Source: Planctomycetaceae bacterium
GTDB lineage: Bacteria > Planctomycetota > Planctomycetia > Pirellulales > PNKZ01
Direction of reading: 5' to 3'
Assembly (NCBI GenBank): GCA_016793115.1
Contig: JAEUIN010000248.1
Location: 1 to 64,000 of the forward strand
Length of the DNA: 64,000 nt
Shown: positions 27,235 to 35,979 of the stretch, piece by piece
Position numbering within the stretch: the stretch's first letter is position 1
How the letters are laid out: each line of letters opens with the position of its first letter
The notes under the pieces: generated by a model
Database searches by the model: none
The model's input: the letters and a program-made list of their open reading frames with translations, nothing else
What the model was told of the DNA's origin: nothing
Position numbers and translations under genes: made by a program

Positions 27235-29775
27235 TCAACGTTCTCCGGCCAAGGCCCACTGCATGATCACGGTGAGGGCCACGGTGCCGACGGCGACGAA
27301 CAGCACATACTGCCGGAGCTTGCCGGTCTGCACTAACTTGAGCGAACGGCCGGCCGAGAACGTCCAATTGCCGACAAGGTTGACCGCGCCGTCGACCAAG
27401 TTGCGGTCGATTAGGTCGTCGAAGCGCGACAATGCTCTGGTCCAAACGGCAAGCTTGTCGATGAAAACGTCGATGACGCTTTTATCGAACTTGGCGATGA
27501 GGCCGGAGGCAAAGTGTAACGGGCGGATGAACAGGAAGGCGTAGAGTTCGTCGAACCACCATTTGTTGATGAGTAAGCGATAAATCGGGCTGAACTGGCG
27601 GCGCACATCCGCGGCGTCGAGCGTCCGCCAGGCGTAGAACACCGTGGCCAAGAGGAAGCCTGCGCCTGCAGTGGCGGAAGCGATCAGCGTGGCCATCGTG
27701 TGGTAGTCGTGGCTTGTGTGTTCGTCGGGATAGGCAAGATTAGGGAGCAACACGCCGACGCCGAGCGGACCGGCCGGTCGAGCCTGCTCGAGCAAGTTGG
27801 TGACGCTCAGTCCGGTGAACGGCATGGTCCAACCGACGGCGACGGCGAACACCGAGAGGATGACGAGCGGCACATACATGACTTTGGGCGACTCATGGGC
27901 ATGATCATGAACATGGTGGTCGCGTGGCTTGCCGGCGAAGGTGAGATACCAGAGACGGAACATATAGAACGCCGTGATCGCAGCGCCTCCCGCCACCGCA
28001 TGCAGCAGAATGCCGTGTTGTGGGTTGAGCTTCGCAAAGCTCAAGGCCTGTGCGACGATCGCGTCTTTCGAATAGAACCCGCTGAAGAACGGCGTGCCGA
28101 TGATCGCCAAGCAGCCGATGAGCATCGTGTAAGCCGTATAGGGCATCTTTTTGCGCAACCCGCCCATGCGGAGCATGTCGTTGGTGTGGCAAGCGTGGAT
28201 CACCGAGCCGGAGCACATAAAGAGCAGGCTCTTGAAGAAGGCGTGCGTGATCAAGTGGAACAGGCCGGCCGACCAGCCGCCGATACCCAAGGCGAGCATC
28301 ATGTAGCCAAGCTGGCTCACGGTGCTGTAGGCAAGCACGCGTTTGATGTCGGTCGCCGTGATGGCGATCGTCGCGGCGATGAAGAGCGTGATGCCGCCGA
28401 TGTAGGCGATGCTGATGAGCACTTCGGGGGCGAAGACCGGAAAGAAGCGGCCGACGAGATAAACGCCGGCCGCAACCATCGTCGCCGAGTGGACGAGCGC
28501 GGAGACGGGCGTGGGGCCTTCCATGGCGTCGGGGAGCCAAACGTGCAACGGGAACTGCGCGCTCTTGCCGACGCAGCCGCAGAAGATGCCGAGGCCGGCG
28601 ACGACAAGGAGCCAGTAGCCGTACTTTTGCTCGCGCCAGGCGTCGATCTGAGCGTCGGTCGGCTGCACCCCACGGGCGATTTCTTGGGCCGCGGCGGCTT
28701 TCACCATGCCGTCAGGAGTGCGAAGTTCGTAGCCTGCCGTGGGCTCGCGGGCTTGCGAGAAGAGCCCTTTTTGGCCGTCGACGTCGCCGAAGGCGAAGGT
28801 GCCTAGGCTTCCCCAAAGCGCCATGAGTCCGATGATCATGCCGAAGTCGCCGACACGATTGACGATAAACGCCTTGTTGGCGGCGTTCGAAGCGCTCTTG
28901 CGCTCGATGTAGAAGCCGATGAGGAAATACGAGCACACGCCGACGAGTTCCCAAAAGACGAACACCATCGCAATGTTGCCGGCGACGACCAGTCCCAACA
29001 TGCTGAAGCAGAACAGCGACAGATATTGGAAAAAGCGATGGAATCGGCCGGGGCGGTGCAGGTATTCCTTGCCGGCAGGGAGTTCGACGTGAGCGTCGTG
29101 GCCGTAATCGTCTTCGTTGCCGAGGCCTTCGTGGGCGTCTTCATGCGCATGTGAGCCATGTCCATGCGCACCCCCGCCGCCGTGATCGTGCGCCGCGTGG
29201 CCGTGGCCGGAGCGGCCTTTGGAGACGAGTACTTCGTGGTCGGTCACGTCGTGCAGTTCGTCGTGCATGTAACCGATGGCGTAAAAATGAATGCAGGTGG
29301 CGATCAAGGTGACCATCGCAAACATGCAAACGGTGAGCGAGTCGATGTAGTAGCTCACGGTGACGCGCAGCGCTTCGCCAAATTGACCGAGTACGTACCA
29401 AGTACCGGTGTAGGCCTTTGGTGGAGAATGGACGTGGGCCTCGTGATGTGTGCCGTGTTCCTGATCGTGCGCATGGTCGGCCGATGCTGCGAGCGAGGAG
29501 AGGCGGAACTGGTCTGTCGCGCCGTAAGTCGACACAGGCACGTGATGTTCATCATGATGCGATTCGGCCGCGCCGGCGCCGTGAACGCTCAGCCATGAGA
29601 CGAAGGCTATCGCCGAAAGTATGAAGGAGCCGAGAATCGCCCCGGTGGCTACGTACGACGCCAAGACGCCGCGCTTACCCATGCGCGGTCCGAACAGCAC
29701 GATGAGCGTGAACGACGCCAACGGCAACAGCCAGGCGATGCACAGCAGCTTCGGCAGGAGTACTTCCAGTTGCAT
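27235..29775 (-). CDS. nuoL: NADH-quinone oxidoreductase subunit L, enlarged, His-rich
   Basis: 846 residues against about 610 in E. coli. Distal proton pump with the long lateral helix at its C-terminus. Core motifs: VFWELVGVCSYFLIGFY, FIVNRVGDFGMIIGL, GKSAQFPLHVWLPDAMEGPTP and KRVLAYSTVSQLGYMM. Two extramembrane insertions account for the length. One lies at about residues 66-122 (HHDEHH, HAHDQEHGTHHEAHVH) and one at about 185-245 (GHGHAAHDHGGGGAHGHG, HAHEDAHE). Together they hold over 30 His. Both sit in loops flanking the second and third helices. Confidence 0.95.
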   Translation of the reverse strand: MQLEVLLPKLLCIAWLLPLASFTLIVLFGPRMGKRGVLASYVATGAILGSFILSAIAFVSWLSVHGAGAAESHHDEHHVPVSTYGATDQFRLSSLAASADHAHDQEHGTHHEAHVHSPPKAYTGTWYVLGQFGEALRVTVSYYIDSLTVCMFAMVTLIATCIHFYAIGYMHDELHDVTDHEVLVSKGRSGHGHAAHDHGGGGAHGHGSHAHEDAHEGLGNEDDYGHDAHVELPAGKEYLHRPGRFHRFFQYLSLFCFSMLGLVVAGNIAMVFVFWELVGVCSYFLIGFYIERKSASNAANKAFIVNRVGDFGMIIGLMALWGSLGTFAFGDVDGQKGLFSQAREPTAGYELRTPDGMVKAAAAQEIARGVQPTDAQIDAWREQKYGYWLLVVAGLGIFCGCVGKSAQFPLHVWLPDAMEGPTPVSALVHSATMVAAGVYLVGRFFPVFAPEVLISIAYIGGITLFIAATIAITATDIKRVLAYSTVSQLGYMMLALGIGGWSAGLFHLITHAFFKSLLFMCSGSVIHACHTNDMLRMGGLRKKMPYTAYTMLIGCLAIIGTPFFSGFYSKDAIVAQALSFAKLNPQHGILLHAVAGGAAITAFYMFRLWYLTFAGKPRDHHVHDHAHESPKVMYVPLVILSVFAVAVGWTMPFTGLSVTNLLEQARPAGPLGVGVLLPNLAYPDEHTSHDYHTMATLIASATAGAGFLLATVFYAWRTLDAADVRRQFSPIYRLLINKWWFDELYAFLFIRPLHFASGLIAKFDKSVIDVFIDKLAVWTRALSRFDDLIDRNLVDGAVNLVGNWTFSAGRSLKLVQTGKLRQYVLFVAVGTVALTVIMQWALAGER

Positions 29776-29806
29776 GGGCGGGCGATGCCTGAGCGAGGGA
29801 GTGCGG

Positions 29807-30151
29807 TTAACCCTTCAAGTCGTCGGCTCGGTCGACGTCGACGGTCGAGTGGTTGTTGTAGAAATTGAGGACGATCGCAAGCGCGACTGCGGCCTCTGCC
29901 GCAGCGAGCACGATGACGAACAAGGCGATGAAGTGACCGTCGAGTCCCAAGGAAAATGCACCGTCTTTTTGAAGGAACGGGCTGCCGAGGGCGACGAAGT
30001 TGACGTTCGCTCCGTTGAGCACCAGTTCGATGCCCATGAGCACGCCCAGCGCGTTGCGCTTCACCGCCATGCAGACGACGCCGGCGGTGAACAGCATCGC
30101 CCCGACCAGCATGTAATGCGAAACGCCGACGGGTTCGGTGAGCAAGTTCAT
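29807..30151 (-). CDS. nuoK: NADH-quinone oxidoreductase subunit K
   Basis: 114 residues with three membrane helices. The two conserved membrane glutamates are visible: MGIELVLNGANVNFVA and LAAAEAAVALAIVL. Part of the central hydrophilic axis of the complex I membrane arm. About 14 residues longer at the C-terminus than E. coli NuoK. Lies between nuoJ (45 bases upstream) and nuoL (31 bases downstream). Confidence 0.95.
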   Translation of the reverse strand: MNLLTEPVGVSHYMLVGAMLFTAGVVCMAVKRNALGVLMGIELVLNGANVNFVALGSPFLQKDGAFSLGLDGHFIALFVIVLAAAEAAVALAIVLNFYNNHSTVDVDRADDLKG

Positions 30152-30195
30152 GGTGCGATGAGTGCGAGAGCGACTTCGTTCTGGGCGGCAACAAG

Positions 30196-30795
30196 CTACG
30201 ACGGCAGCGACGAGGATTCGGCACGTCGCTTTTTCGTGCGGGCCAAGTAGGCCGCACCGACCAAGACGACGAGCAAGTGAACAGACACGATTTCAAACGG
30301 AAGCAGATAACTGCTCATTCCAGGTTTGAGCGATTCCGGACGATCCAAGTCGAGCTTGTCCACGCGGACGCCGAGCAAGCCCATGCCGAGCGGCGTGGCC
30401 GTCGGTTCGAGCTTGGCGTCGGCGGTGTCGCCGTGATGCCAAGAGGCGACGCTGAACGCTGCGGGAACCAAGAGCGACAACAAAGCTCCGCTCACGATCA
30501 CGGCCAGAATCCAATCGCCGCCGCGCGTCTTCATGCTGACGAACGGACCCTGGGCCGTGAGCATCACGCCGAACACCAATAGCACGAGCGTGCCGCCGAC
30601 GTAGATCATCAGTTGCATCGCGCCGACGAAATCAGCCCCGGCCAGAAAGAACAAGCCTGCGGTCGATCCGAGCGAAATAATGAGGTAGAAGGCCATCCGG
30701 ACGATGTTCGACGAAACGACGACCGCGACGGCGAAAGCCGCGGCGGCCAGCGCGAACAGCAGAAAGAAGAACGAATGCCAGTTGATGTCCGTCAT
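30196..30795 (-). CDS. nuoJ: NADH-quinone oxidoreductase subunit J
   Basis: 199 residues with five membrane helices. YVGGTLVLLVFGVMLTA contains the conserved pi-bulge helix 3 region. A hydrophilic loop between helices 4 and 5 is lengthened (about residues 120-160). It overlaps the nuoH stop by 4 bases, so translation is coupled to nuoH. Confidence 0.93.
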   Translation of the reverse strand: MTDINWHSFFFLLFALAAAAFAVAVVVSSNIVRMAFYLIISLGSTAGLFFLAGADFVGAMQLMIYVGGTLVLLVFGVMLTAQGPFVSMKTRGGDWILAVIVSGALLSLLVPAAFSVASWHHGDTADAKLEPTATPLGMGLLGVRVDKLDLDRPESLKPGMSSYLLPFEIVSVHLLVVLVGAAYLARTKKRRAESSSLPS

Positions 30796-32006
30796 GATTT
30801 GCCGCCTTTCGCGGCGGGGGGGCTAAGCAGAGCGGTTTTGTCGGACGAGCTTGGGGCGGGCTTGGCGATCGGCCGATCGACTTCGGTGAGGACGTATCGT
30901 CGGCCATACGGTGTCTGTGGAATCAGCAACCCGCCCGGGAACTGATACTGCCAGAAGACCGCGCCAAGAAACATCACGGCCGCGATCGGCACGCAATACT
31001 TCAAGCACATCTTCATGACTTGATCGATGCGGAGCCGCGGCAACGTCCAACGGACCCAGATCATCACCAAAACGAACAACGTCGACTTGCCGATGAAGTT
31101 GATCATGCCGAGGAAGTTGCCGACGTAGCCCGCGATCGCGCCGTTTTCGTGCGTGAGGCCGACGAGTTCGGTTAGGGGAATCGGGCCGTTCCAGCCGCCG
31201 AAGAAGAGTATCGTCGCCAAACCGCTAACGGCGAACATCGAGCCGTACTCGGCCATGAAGAAGTAGCTCCAGCGGATACCGGAATACTCCGTGTGAAAGC
31301 CGGCCACGAGTTCGCTTTCGGCTTCCGCTAAATCGAACGGTGCGCGATTCACGCTGGCGAGCGCACAGGTGAAGTAAACCCAAAACGTGATAAACGTGAA
31401 TGGGTCGTGAAAAATCAGCCAGTTCGTGAACAGGCCGGCTTGCATGTTGCCGATTTGAACCAAGTCGAGCGTGCCGGTAATGAGTACCGGCACGACGACG
31501 CACATCCCGAGCGGCACTTCGTAACTCACGACTTGCGCGGCCTCGCGCATCGAGCCAAACAGCGACCACTTTGAGGCTGAAGCGTAGCCGCCCAAAATCA
31601 CGCCGAAGACTTCCAGTCCGAGCACTGCGAGAATGAAAAACACGCCGGTGTTGATCGGGATGGCGACCCAGCCGTCGCTAAAGGGCAATGCCATCAGGGC
31701 CGCGAACGACGCACAGAAGCTCACGTACGGTGCGACGCGGAACAGCATCCCATCGGCGCCTTCCGGCATCAGATCTTCTTTGGTGATCAGTTTCAGTCCG
31801 TCGGCCAAACTTTGCAGCCAACCGAACTTGCCGCCGACGCGCGTCGGCCCAAGACGATCTTGGATACGGCCGGAAACCTTACGCTCGGCCCAAATGAAGA
31901 CGAGCGCACCGACCGCGCCGACTTGGATCAGCAGCGCGCAATGAATAAGGCCCGTCAGCGTATACGCCGCCCATGTCCATAGGTATTGCGACAGGTATTC
32001 AGCCAC
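30792..32006 (-). CDS. nuoH: NADH-quinone oxidoreductase subunit H
   Basis: 404 residues (E. coli 325). Holds the quinone chamber and links the peripheral arm to the membrane arm. Conserved segments: ERKVSGRIQDRLGPTRVG, DGLKLITKED, NRAPFDLAEAESELVAGFHTEYSG and RWTLPRLRIDQVMKMCLK. A proline- and serine-rich tail of about 40 residues after the last helix is extra. There are 165 bases between its start and the nuoD stop, where most clusters would have nuoG or none. Confidence 0.95.
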   Translation of the reverse strand: MAEYLSQYLWTWAAYTLTGLIHCALLIQVGAVGALVFIWAERKVSGRIQDRLGPTRVGGKFGWLQSLADGLKLITKEDLMPEGADGMLFRVAPYVSFCASFAALMALPFSDGWVAIPINTGVFFILAVLGLEVFGVILGGYASASKWSLFGSMREAAQVVSYEVPLGMCVVVPVLITGTLDLVQIGNMQAGLFTNWLIFHDPFTFITFWVYFTCALASVNRAPFDLAEAESELVAGFHTEYSGIRWSYFFMAEYGSMFAVSGLATILFFGGWNGPIPLTELVGLTHENGAIAGYVGNFLGMINFIGKSTLFVLVMIWVRWTLPRLRIDQVMKMCLKYCVPIAAVMFLGAVFWQYQFPGGLLIPQTPYGRRYVLTEVDRPIAKPAPSSSDKTALLSPPAAKGGKS

Positions 32007-32171
32007 GACGAGTTGTTCCTAAAGCGAAAGGCGGCGGCGACTTTCGGACGTCGATCTCAGGCGTTCGAGCAAGCATGCTGAGGCGTGAAATATGGCACAT
32101 GCCGGCACCGTGCGACAAGACCCGCCTCGGCGAAAATCCCCGCCGCGCGAACTTGCCGCGCCATAGCGGGA

Positions 32172-33377
32172 CTATCGATCGATTTCTCCCATCACGATAT
32201 CGAGCGAGCCGACAATGGCGGGCACGTCGGCGATCAGGCAACCCCGGCAAAGTTCGTGCGTCACGCAAAGGTTCGAGAAACAACTACTGCGAGCGCGCAC
32301 GCGCCACGGAATCGCGGAGCCGTCGCTCACGAGGTAAAAGCCCATCTGCCCTCGCGGCGCTTCGGTCTCGAGATAAACTTCGCCTTTCGGCAGTTTCTCA
32401 TTCAGTTTTACCGGGATGCCGTGCGTGCCGGAGGCGCGGCTGTAGCGATCGATGGCTTGACGCACGATATCGATCGATTGCATGACTTCGAGCATGCGCA
32501 CGTAGAACCGATGCCAACAGTCGCCGAGCACAGCTTCCGGCGGAACCGGCGGATATTTGTGGTCGCTCGGGTAGCGGCCGTTTTTCTGCACGATGACTTC
32601 GAAGGCGTAGCCGTCATAAAGCTCGGTGTAGCGTTCTTCGCCGTCGCGACGGAGATCCCAATCGACGCCGGAGCCGCGGAGCACCGGTCCGCTGGTGCCG
32701 TATCCGATCGCCTGCTCGGCCGACATAATGCCGATGCCCGCCGTGCGTTTGATGAAGATGGAGTTCGTCGTAAGCAAAGCGTGATATTCTTCGATAATCG
32801 GCAGCAATTGAGCGAGAAACGCTTCGCACTCGGCGAGCCAGCCGCGCGGCAGATCATGCGTCGCCCCGCCGACGGTAAGATAGCTGTAGGTCAGTCGCGC
32901 ACCGCAAGCCTTTTCAAACAAGTCGAGAATCTTCTCGCGCTCGCGGAAAGCATAGAGAAACGGGCTGAACGTGCCGAGATCGAGGCCGTAGGCTCCCATG
33001 CCGACGAGGTGGCTTGCGATGCGGCCCATCTCGGCAATGATCACACGTAGGTGCTTGGCCTTCTCAGGCAATTCGAGCTTGAGCAGCTTTTCGACGGTGA
33101 GCGCCCAGCCGAGGTTCATGTTCATTCCGGCGAGATAGTCCATCCGATCCGTGTACGGAATGAACTGTCGCGGCGTGAGATTCTCGCCGATCTTCTCCGC
33201 GCAGCGGTGCAGATAGCCGATGTGCGGTGTGACTTCCGAGACAATTTCGCCGTCGGTCCGCAGCACCAACCGCAACACGCCGTGCGTGCTGGGGTGCTGC
33301 GGTCCCATATTGACGAGCATTTCATCGGTGCGAACGTCGAATTCGATGATGCGTGGGTCGTCGATTGCGCTGGCCAT
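32172..33377 (-). CDS. nuoD: NADH-quinone oxidoreductase subunit D (49-kDa type)
   Basis: 401 residues. Quinone-site subunit related to the NiFe hydrogenase large chain. Family features: MGPQHPSTHGVLRLVL, IGYLHRCAEKIGENLT, DRMDYLAGMNMN, HLVGMGAYGLDLG, GPVLRGSGVDWDLRRD and the C-terminal CLIADVPAIVGSLDIVMGEIDR. The His and Tyr of the quinone headgroup site are in the expected segments (PSTHG and DRMDYL-type). Not fused to NuoC, unlike E. coli. Confidence 0.96.
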   Translation of the reverse strand: MASAIDDPRIIEFDVRTDEMLVNMGPQHPSTHGVLRLVLRTDGEIVSEVTPHIGYLHRCAEKIGENLTPRQFIPYTDRMDYLAGMNMNLGWALTVEKLLKLELPEKAKHLRVIIAEMGRIASHLVGMGAYGLDLGTFSPFLYAFREREKILDLFEKACGARLTYSYLTVGGATHDLPRGWLAECEAFLAQLLPIIEEYHALLTTNSIFIKRTAGIGIMSAEQAIGYGTSGPVLRGSGVDWDLRRDGEERYTELYDGYAFEVIVQKNGRYPSDHKYPPVPPEAVLGDCWHRFYVRMLEVMQSIDIVRQAIDRYSRASGTHGIPVKLNEKLPKGEVYLETEAPRGQMGFYLVSDGSAIPWRVRARSSCFSNLCVTHELCRGCLIADVPAIVGSLDIVMGEIDR

Positions 33378-33468
33378 AGTAAATGTCGAATCACGAAGGA
33401 CGAATCTCGAATGAATGAGGCGGTACGCATGGCGAACTCAGAGTTCGACACGCGTTTCTAGTCATTCG

Positions 33469-33996
33469 TCATTTTCCGCGTATTCCGTGGTACTCCAGCG
33501 GCATCTCGTAGTCTTTTCTCAAAGGATGGCCGACCCAATCTTCCGGGCAGAGGATACGGCGCAGAGCCGGGTGGCCGGTGAAACGCACGCCGCATAAATC
33601 GTAAACCTCGCGCTCGTGCCAATCGGCCGTGGGCCAAACGTCGGCGACCGAGGGAACTTGCGGGAGTTCACCTTCGACACCGTCTTTCCAGCGCGGCAAA
33701 ATGACTTTGAGCACGAGGCTTTGTTTGTGGGTGATCGTCCAGAGGTGATAAACCACCTCAACGTGCGGCTGCCAATCGACCTTAGCGGCTTTCTTGGCGT
33801 CGGGCTCAAAATAATCGACGCCGGAAATGCAGCTCAAATAATCGAACCGTAGGTCTTTCTCGTCGCGTAGAAAACGGCAAACAGCCGGCAGTGCCTCAGC
33901 AGCGACTTCGATCCAAGGATCAAGATTGGCGGCGTTCGCACCGGTGATTTGAACACCGAACTTCTTCTTGAGTCGATCAAGCAGCGGCTGACTCAT
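33469..33996 (-). CDS. nuoC: NADH-quinone oxidoreductase subunit C (30-kDa type)
   Basis: 175 residues, from ATG 33996 (MSQPLLDRLKKKFG). The signature VWPTADWHEREVYDLCGVRFTGHP followed by RRILCPEDWVGHPLRKDY is complete. The reading frame is open upstream but that part does not fit the family. Peripheral-arm subunit contacting NuoD and NuoB. nuoB would normally lie between nuoA and nuoC, yet only 61 non-coding bases separate the two here. Confidence 0.93.
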   Translation of the reverse strand: MSQPLLDRLKKKFGVQITGANAANLDPWIEVAAEALPAVCRFLRDEKDLRFDYLSCISGVDYFEPDAKKAAKVDWQPHVEVVYHLWTITHKQSLVLKVILPRWKDGVEGELPQVPSVADVWPTADWHEREVYDLCGVRFTGHPALRRILCPEDWVGHPLRKDYEMPLEYHGIRGK

Positions 33997-34057
33997 GTTG
34001 TTGTGATCTTTTTTACGAAGAGGACGAAACGATGTCCCGGCAGACGATCGACCATAG

Positions 34058-34678
34058 CTAACCGGCGAGAACATTCTCCGTACCGGCTTCGGCAAGCGAT
34101 GCCTGTGGCGCACCCCGCGATCTCTCCGAACTCACGGCACGGACCCAATCTAAGTCGCCGCGACTCCACACATAGGCGAAGCCGACCATAAGCACCGCGA
34201 AAAACACGAGAATGTCGCCGATAGAAGTTTTCGCCAGCAGCGAGGCCGCGGCACGCACCGCTTTGTCATTGATCGAGCGATCGAGATTTGGGTCGGCGAC
34301 CACGGGATCGCGCACGCCGAGTTCCCGCTGTACGGCGGCGGCGTACGGCGTGAGCCGCGGCTTGCCGTCGACCGATTCGACGACGGCAAGGTTGGGATCG
34401 GTTAGGTGAGTCGCCTTACCGAAAGCCGTGGCCCAAGGGAAGAAGAAAGCGACCTCGACATCAAAGATGATGAAAAGCAGCGCGACGACGTAGAAACGCA
34501 AGTCGAACTGTACGAAACTCGAGCCGATCGTCGGCTCGCCGCACTCGTACACCGAGAGCTTTTCATCGTTGGGGTTCTTCGGCCGCAGAAATCGACCGAC
34601 GACGAGATTCACTGCGAGAAACAACGCGCCGACAAGAAAGAACAGCGCAAGATATCCGGCGACGATTGTCGGTGACAT
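34058..34678 (-). CDS. nuoA: NADH-quinone oxidoreductase subunit A, with a long loop
   Basis: 206 residues against about 120-145 usual. Helix 1 and the segment KLSVYECGEPTIGSSFVQFDLRFY with the conserved Cys-Gly-Glu are present, then helix 2 (LLFIIFDVEVAFFFPWA). Helix 3 (IGDILVFFAVLMVGFAYVW) is reached only after an extra segment of about 70 residues (TDPNLAVVESVDGKPRL and beyond). A Ser/Ala/Glu-rich tail ends the protein. First of the contiguous membrane-arm run. Confidence 0.9.
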   Translation of the reverse strand: MSPTIVAGYLALFFLVGALFLAVNLVVGRFLRPKNPNDEKLSVYECGEPTIGSSFVQFDLRFYVVALLFIIFDVEVAFFFPWATAFGKATHLTDPNLAVVESVDGKPRLTPYAAAVQRELGVRDPVVADPNLDRSINDKAVRAAASLLAKTSIGDILVFFAVLMVGFAYVWSRGDLDWVRAVSSERSRGAPQASLAEAGTENVLAG

Positions 34679-34944
34679 GAGGTGTGCCGCGTCTCGGGTC
34701 GTCGGTCGCGACTTATCTTCACGTCAAAAAACGACGTCAAAAAAATCGCGGAAAAATGGATGCCGGGCATTGTAGGAAACCTACTTGCAATTGCAAGCAC
34801 GCGACTTCGTTTCAAATTGGCGAAGCGCCGGCCGGCAACGCGAACTTTCGGAAGATCTCATTCGATCCGCGCCAATGGCGCCTAACATCGCACTACAATA
34901 AAGACATAGACCTTTGCGTGCGCCGGATCAAAGAAGCACGGCGA

Positions 34945-35415
34945 TCAGCCGCCGGGAGCGGTCGTTGATGGAGACGGTTCCGCTATCGGCTTGCGGCCGG
35001 AGAAGCCGGCGTCGAGATCGTGCCAATGCCGAACGCCCGGCTCGCCGAGCTTCCAGCATAGATAAACAGTCCGCCCGTCGCGCAGGCTAGGAAAATCAAC
35101 GAGCCCAACGGCAACGTCTTTCAGTTCGACGCCGATGGCCAGCAATTCTTCCGCAAATTCATACAGTCGGTCCCGGTCGGCCTCAAGTTGACGCTCCACG
35201 TCGAGTACCTCGTCGGCGTAGATGTCGCGAACATTGCCGTGTCGCCCGGACTTCAAGGACGCTAGGCGCTCGCGCCGTTCGAGGATCTCTCGGGATAATT
35301 CCACCACGTCGCCGACGACCGCCTTCACGAGCGGGAGCGCGGCATTAGCCGATTCGACAGTGAACAGCTTTCGGTTCGCATTTTGCGACATCGACTGCTG
35401 CGGGGAAGTCGACAT
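34945..35415 (-). CDS. DUF2203 family protein
   Basis: 156 residues from MSTSPQQ. The N-terminal KLFTVESANAALPLVKAVV, the following charged coiled helices, and the C-terminal GVELKDVAVGLVDFPSLRDG and VYLCWKLGEPGVRHWHDLDAG are characteristic of DUF2203. No function is known. It is inserted between nuoI and nuoA on the same strand, which makes a link to complex I possible but unproven. The 266 bases between it and nuoA have no gene and may hold the nuoA promoter. Confidence 0.85.
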   Translation of the reverse strand: MSTSPQQSMSQNANRKLFTVESANAALPLVKAVVGDVVELSREILERRERLASLKSGRHGNVRDIYADEVLDVERQLEADRDRLYEFAEELLAIGVELKDVAVGLVDFPSLRDGRTVYLCWKLGEPGVRHWHDLDAGFSGRKPIAEPSPSTTAPGG

Positions 35416-35448
35416 GATGCGCAACCTCTTGCGAAGACGAAGGCGATC

Positions 35449-35979
35449 TTAGGCCTGATTAGGACCGCCGTGAACCGGTTTGGCGATGACCTTGGACTGG
35501 GCTACTGCCGTGGGGTTGAGCGTGGCTCGGCCCCAGGCGACGTCGACCGGCAGCCGCGAGAAGTCGACAATGCAGCCGTCGCGGCTGTAGCAACTCAAGT
35601 CGTGGGTTGCGCCCATGAAGATACAGTCGACCGGGCACGGTTCCACGCACAGTGCGCAAAACATGCATTTCGAGTAGTCGATCGTGAAGTTGGTGACTTG
35701 GAAGCCTTTGGCGCCTTCGACGCGCTGCTTACCGATATAAATGCAATCGACTGGGCAAGCCTTCGCACACTGATCACAGGCGATGCACGTCGTCAGATCA
35801 TAGCGATGAAATCCGCGATACCGCGGCGCGACCGGCACCGGGAGTTCTGGGTATTCAAATTGTTCCGTAAACGTACGCCGCTTGGGATCATACGTTTGAA
35901 TCCAATAACGCAACGTGATCGCCATGCCTTGGGCGACGGTGAACACGGCGGTAAAGACGTCGCGAAACCACTGGCGCAT
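35449..35979 (-). CDS. nuoI: NADH-quinone oxidoreductase subunit I (two [4Fe-4S])
   Basis: 176 residues. The two ferredoxin motifs CIACDQCAKACPVDC and CMFCALCVEPCPVDC bind clusters N6a and N6b. The N-terminal helix and PRYRGFHRYDLTTC match NuoI. Normally placed between nuoH and nuoJ, here it is at the head of the cluster, apart from the rest. The C-terminal tail after residue 130 is longer than usual. Confidence 0.94.
   Translation of the reverse strand: MRQWFRDVFTAVFTVAQGMAITLRYWIQTYDPKRRTFTEQFEYPELPVPVAPRYRGFHRYDLTTCIACDQCAKACPVDCIYIGKQRVEGAKGFQVTNFTIDYSKCMFCALCVEPCPVDCIFMGATHDLSCYSRDGCIVDFSRLPVDVAWGRATLNPTAVAQSKVIAKPVHGGPNQA

Noticed and set aside
24078..28806. Long plus-strand frames across nuoN, nuoM and nuoL
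   Set aside because: Antisense shadows of well-recognised complex I subunits.
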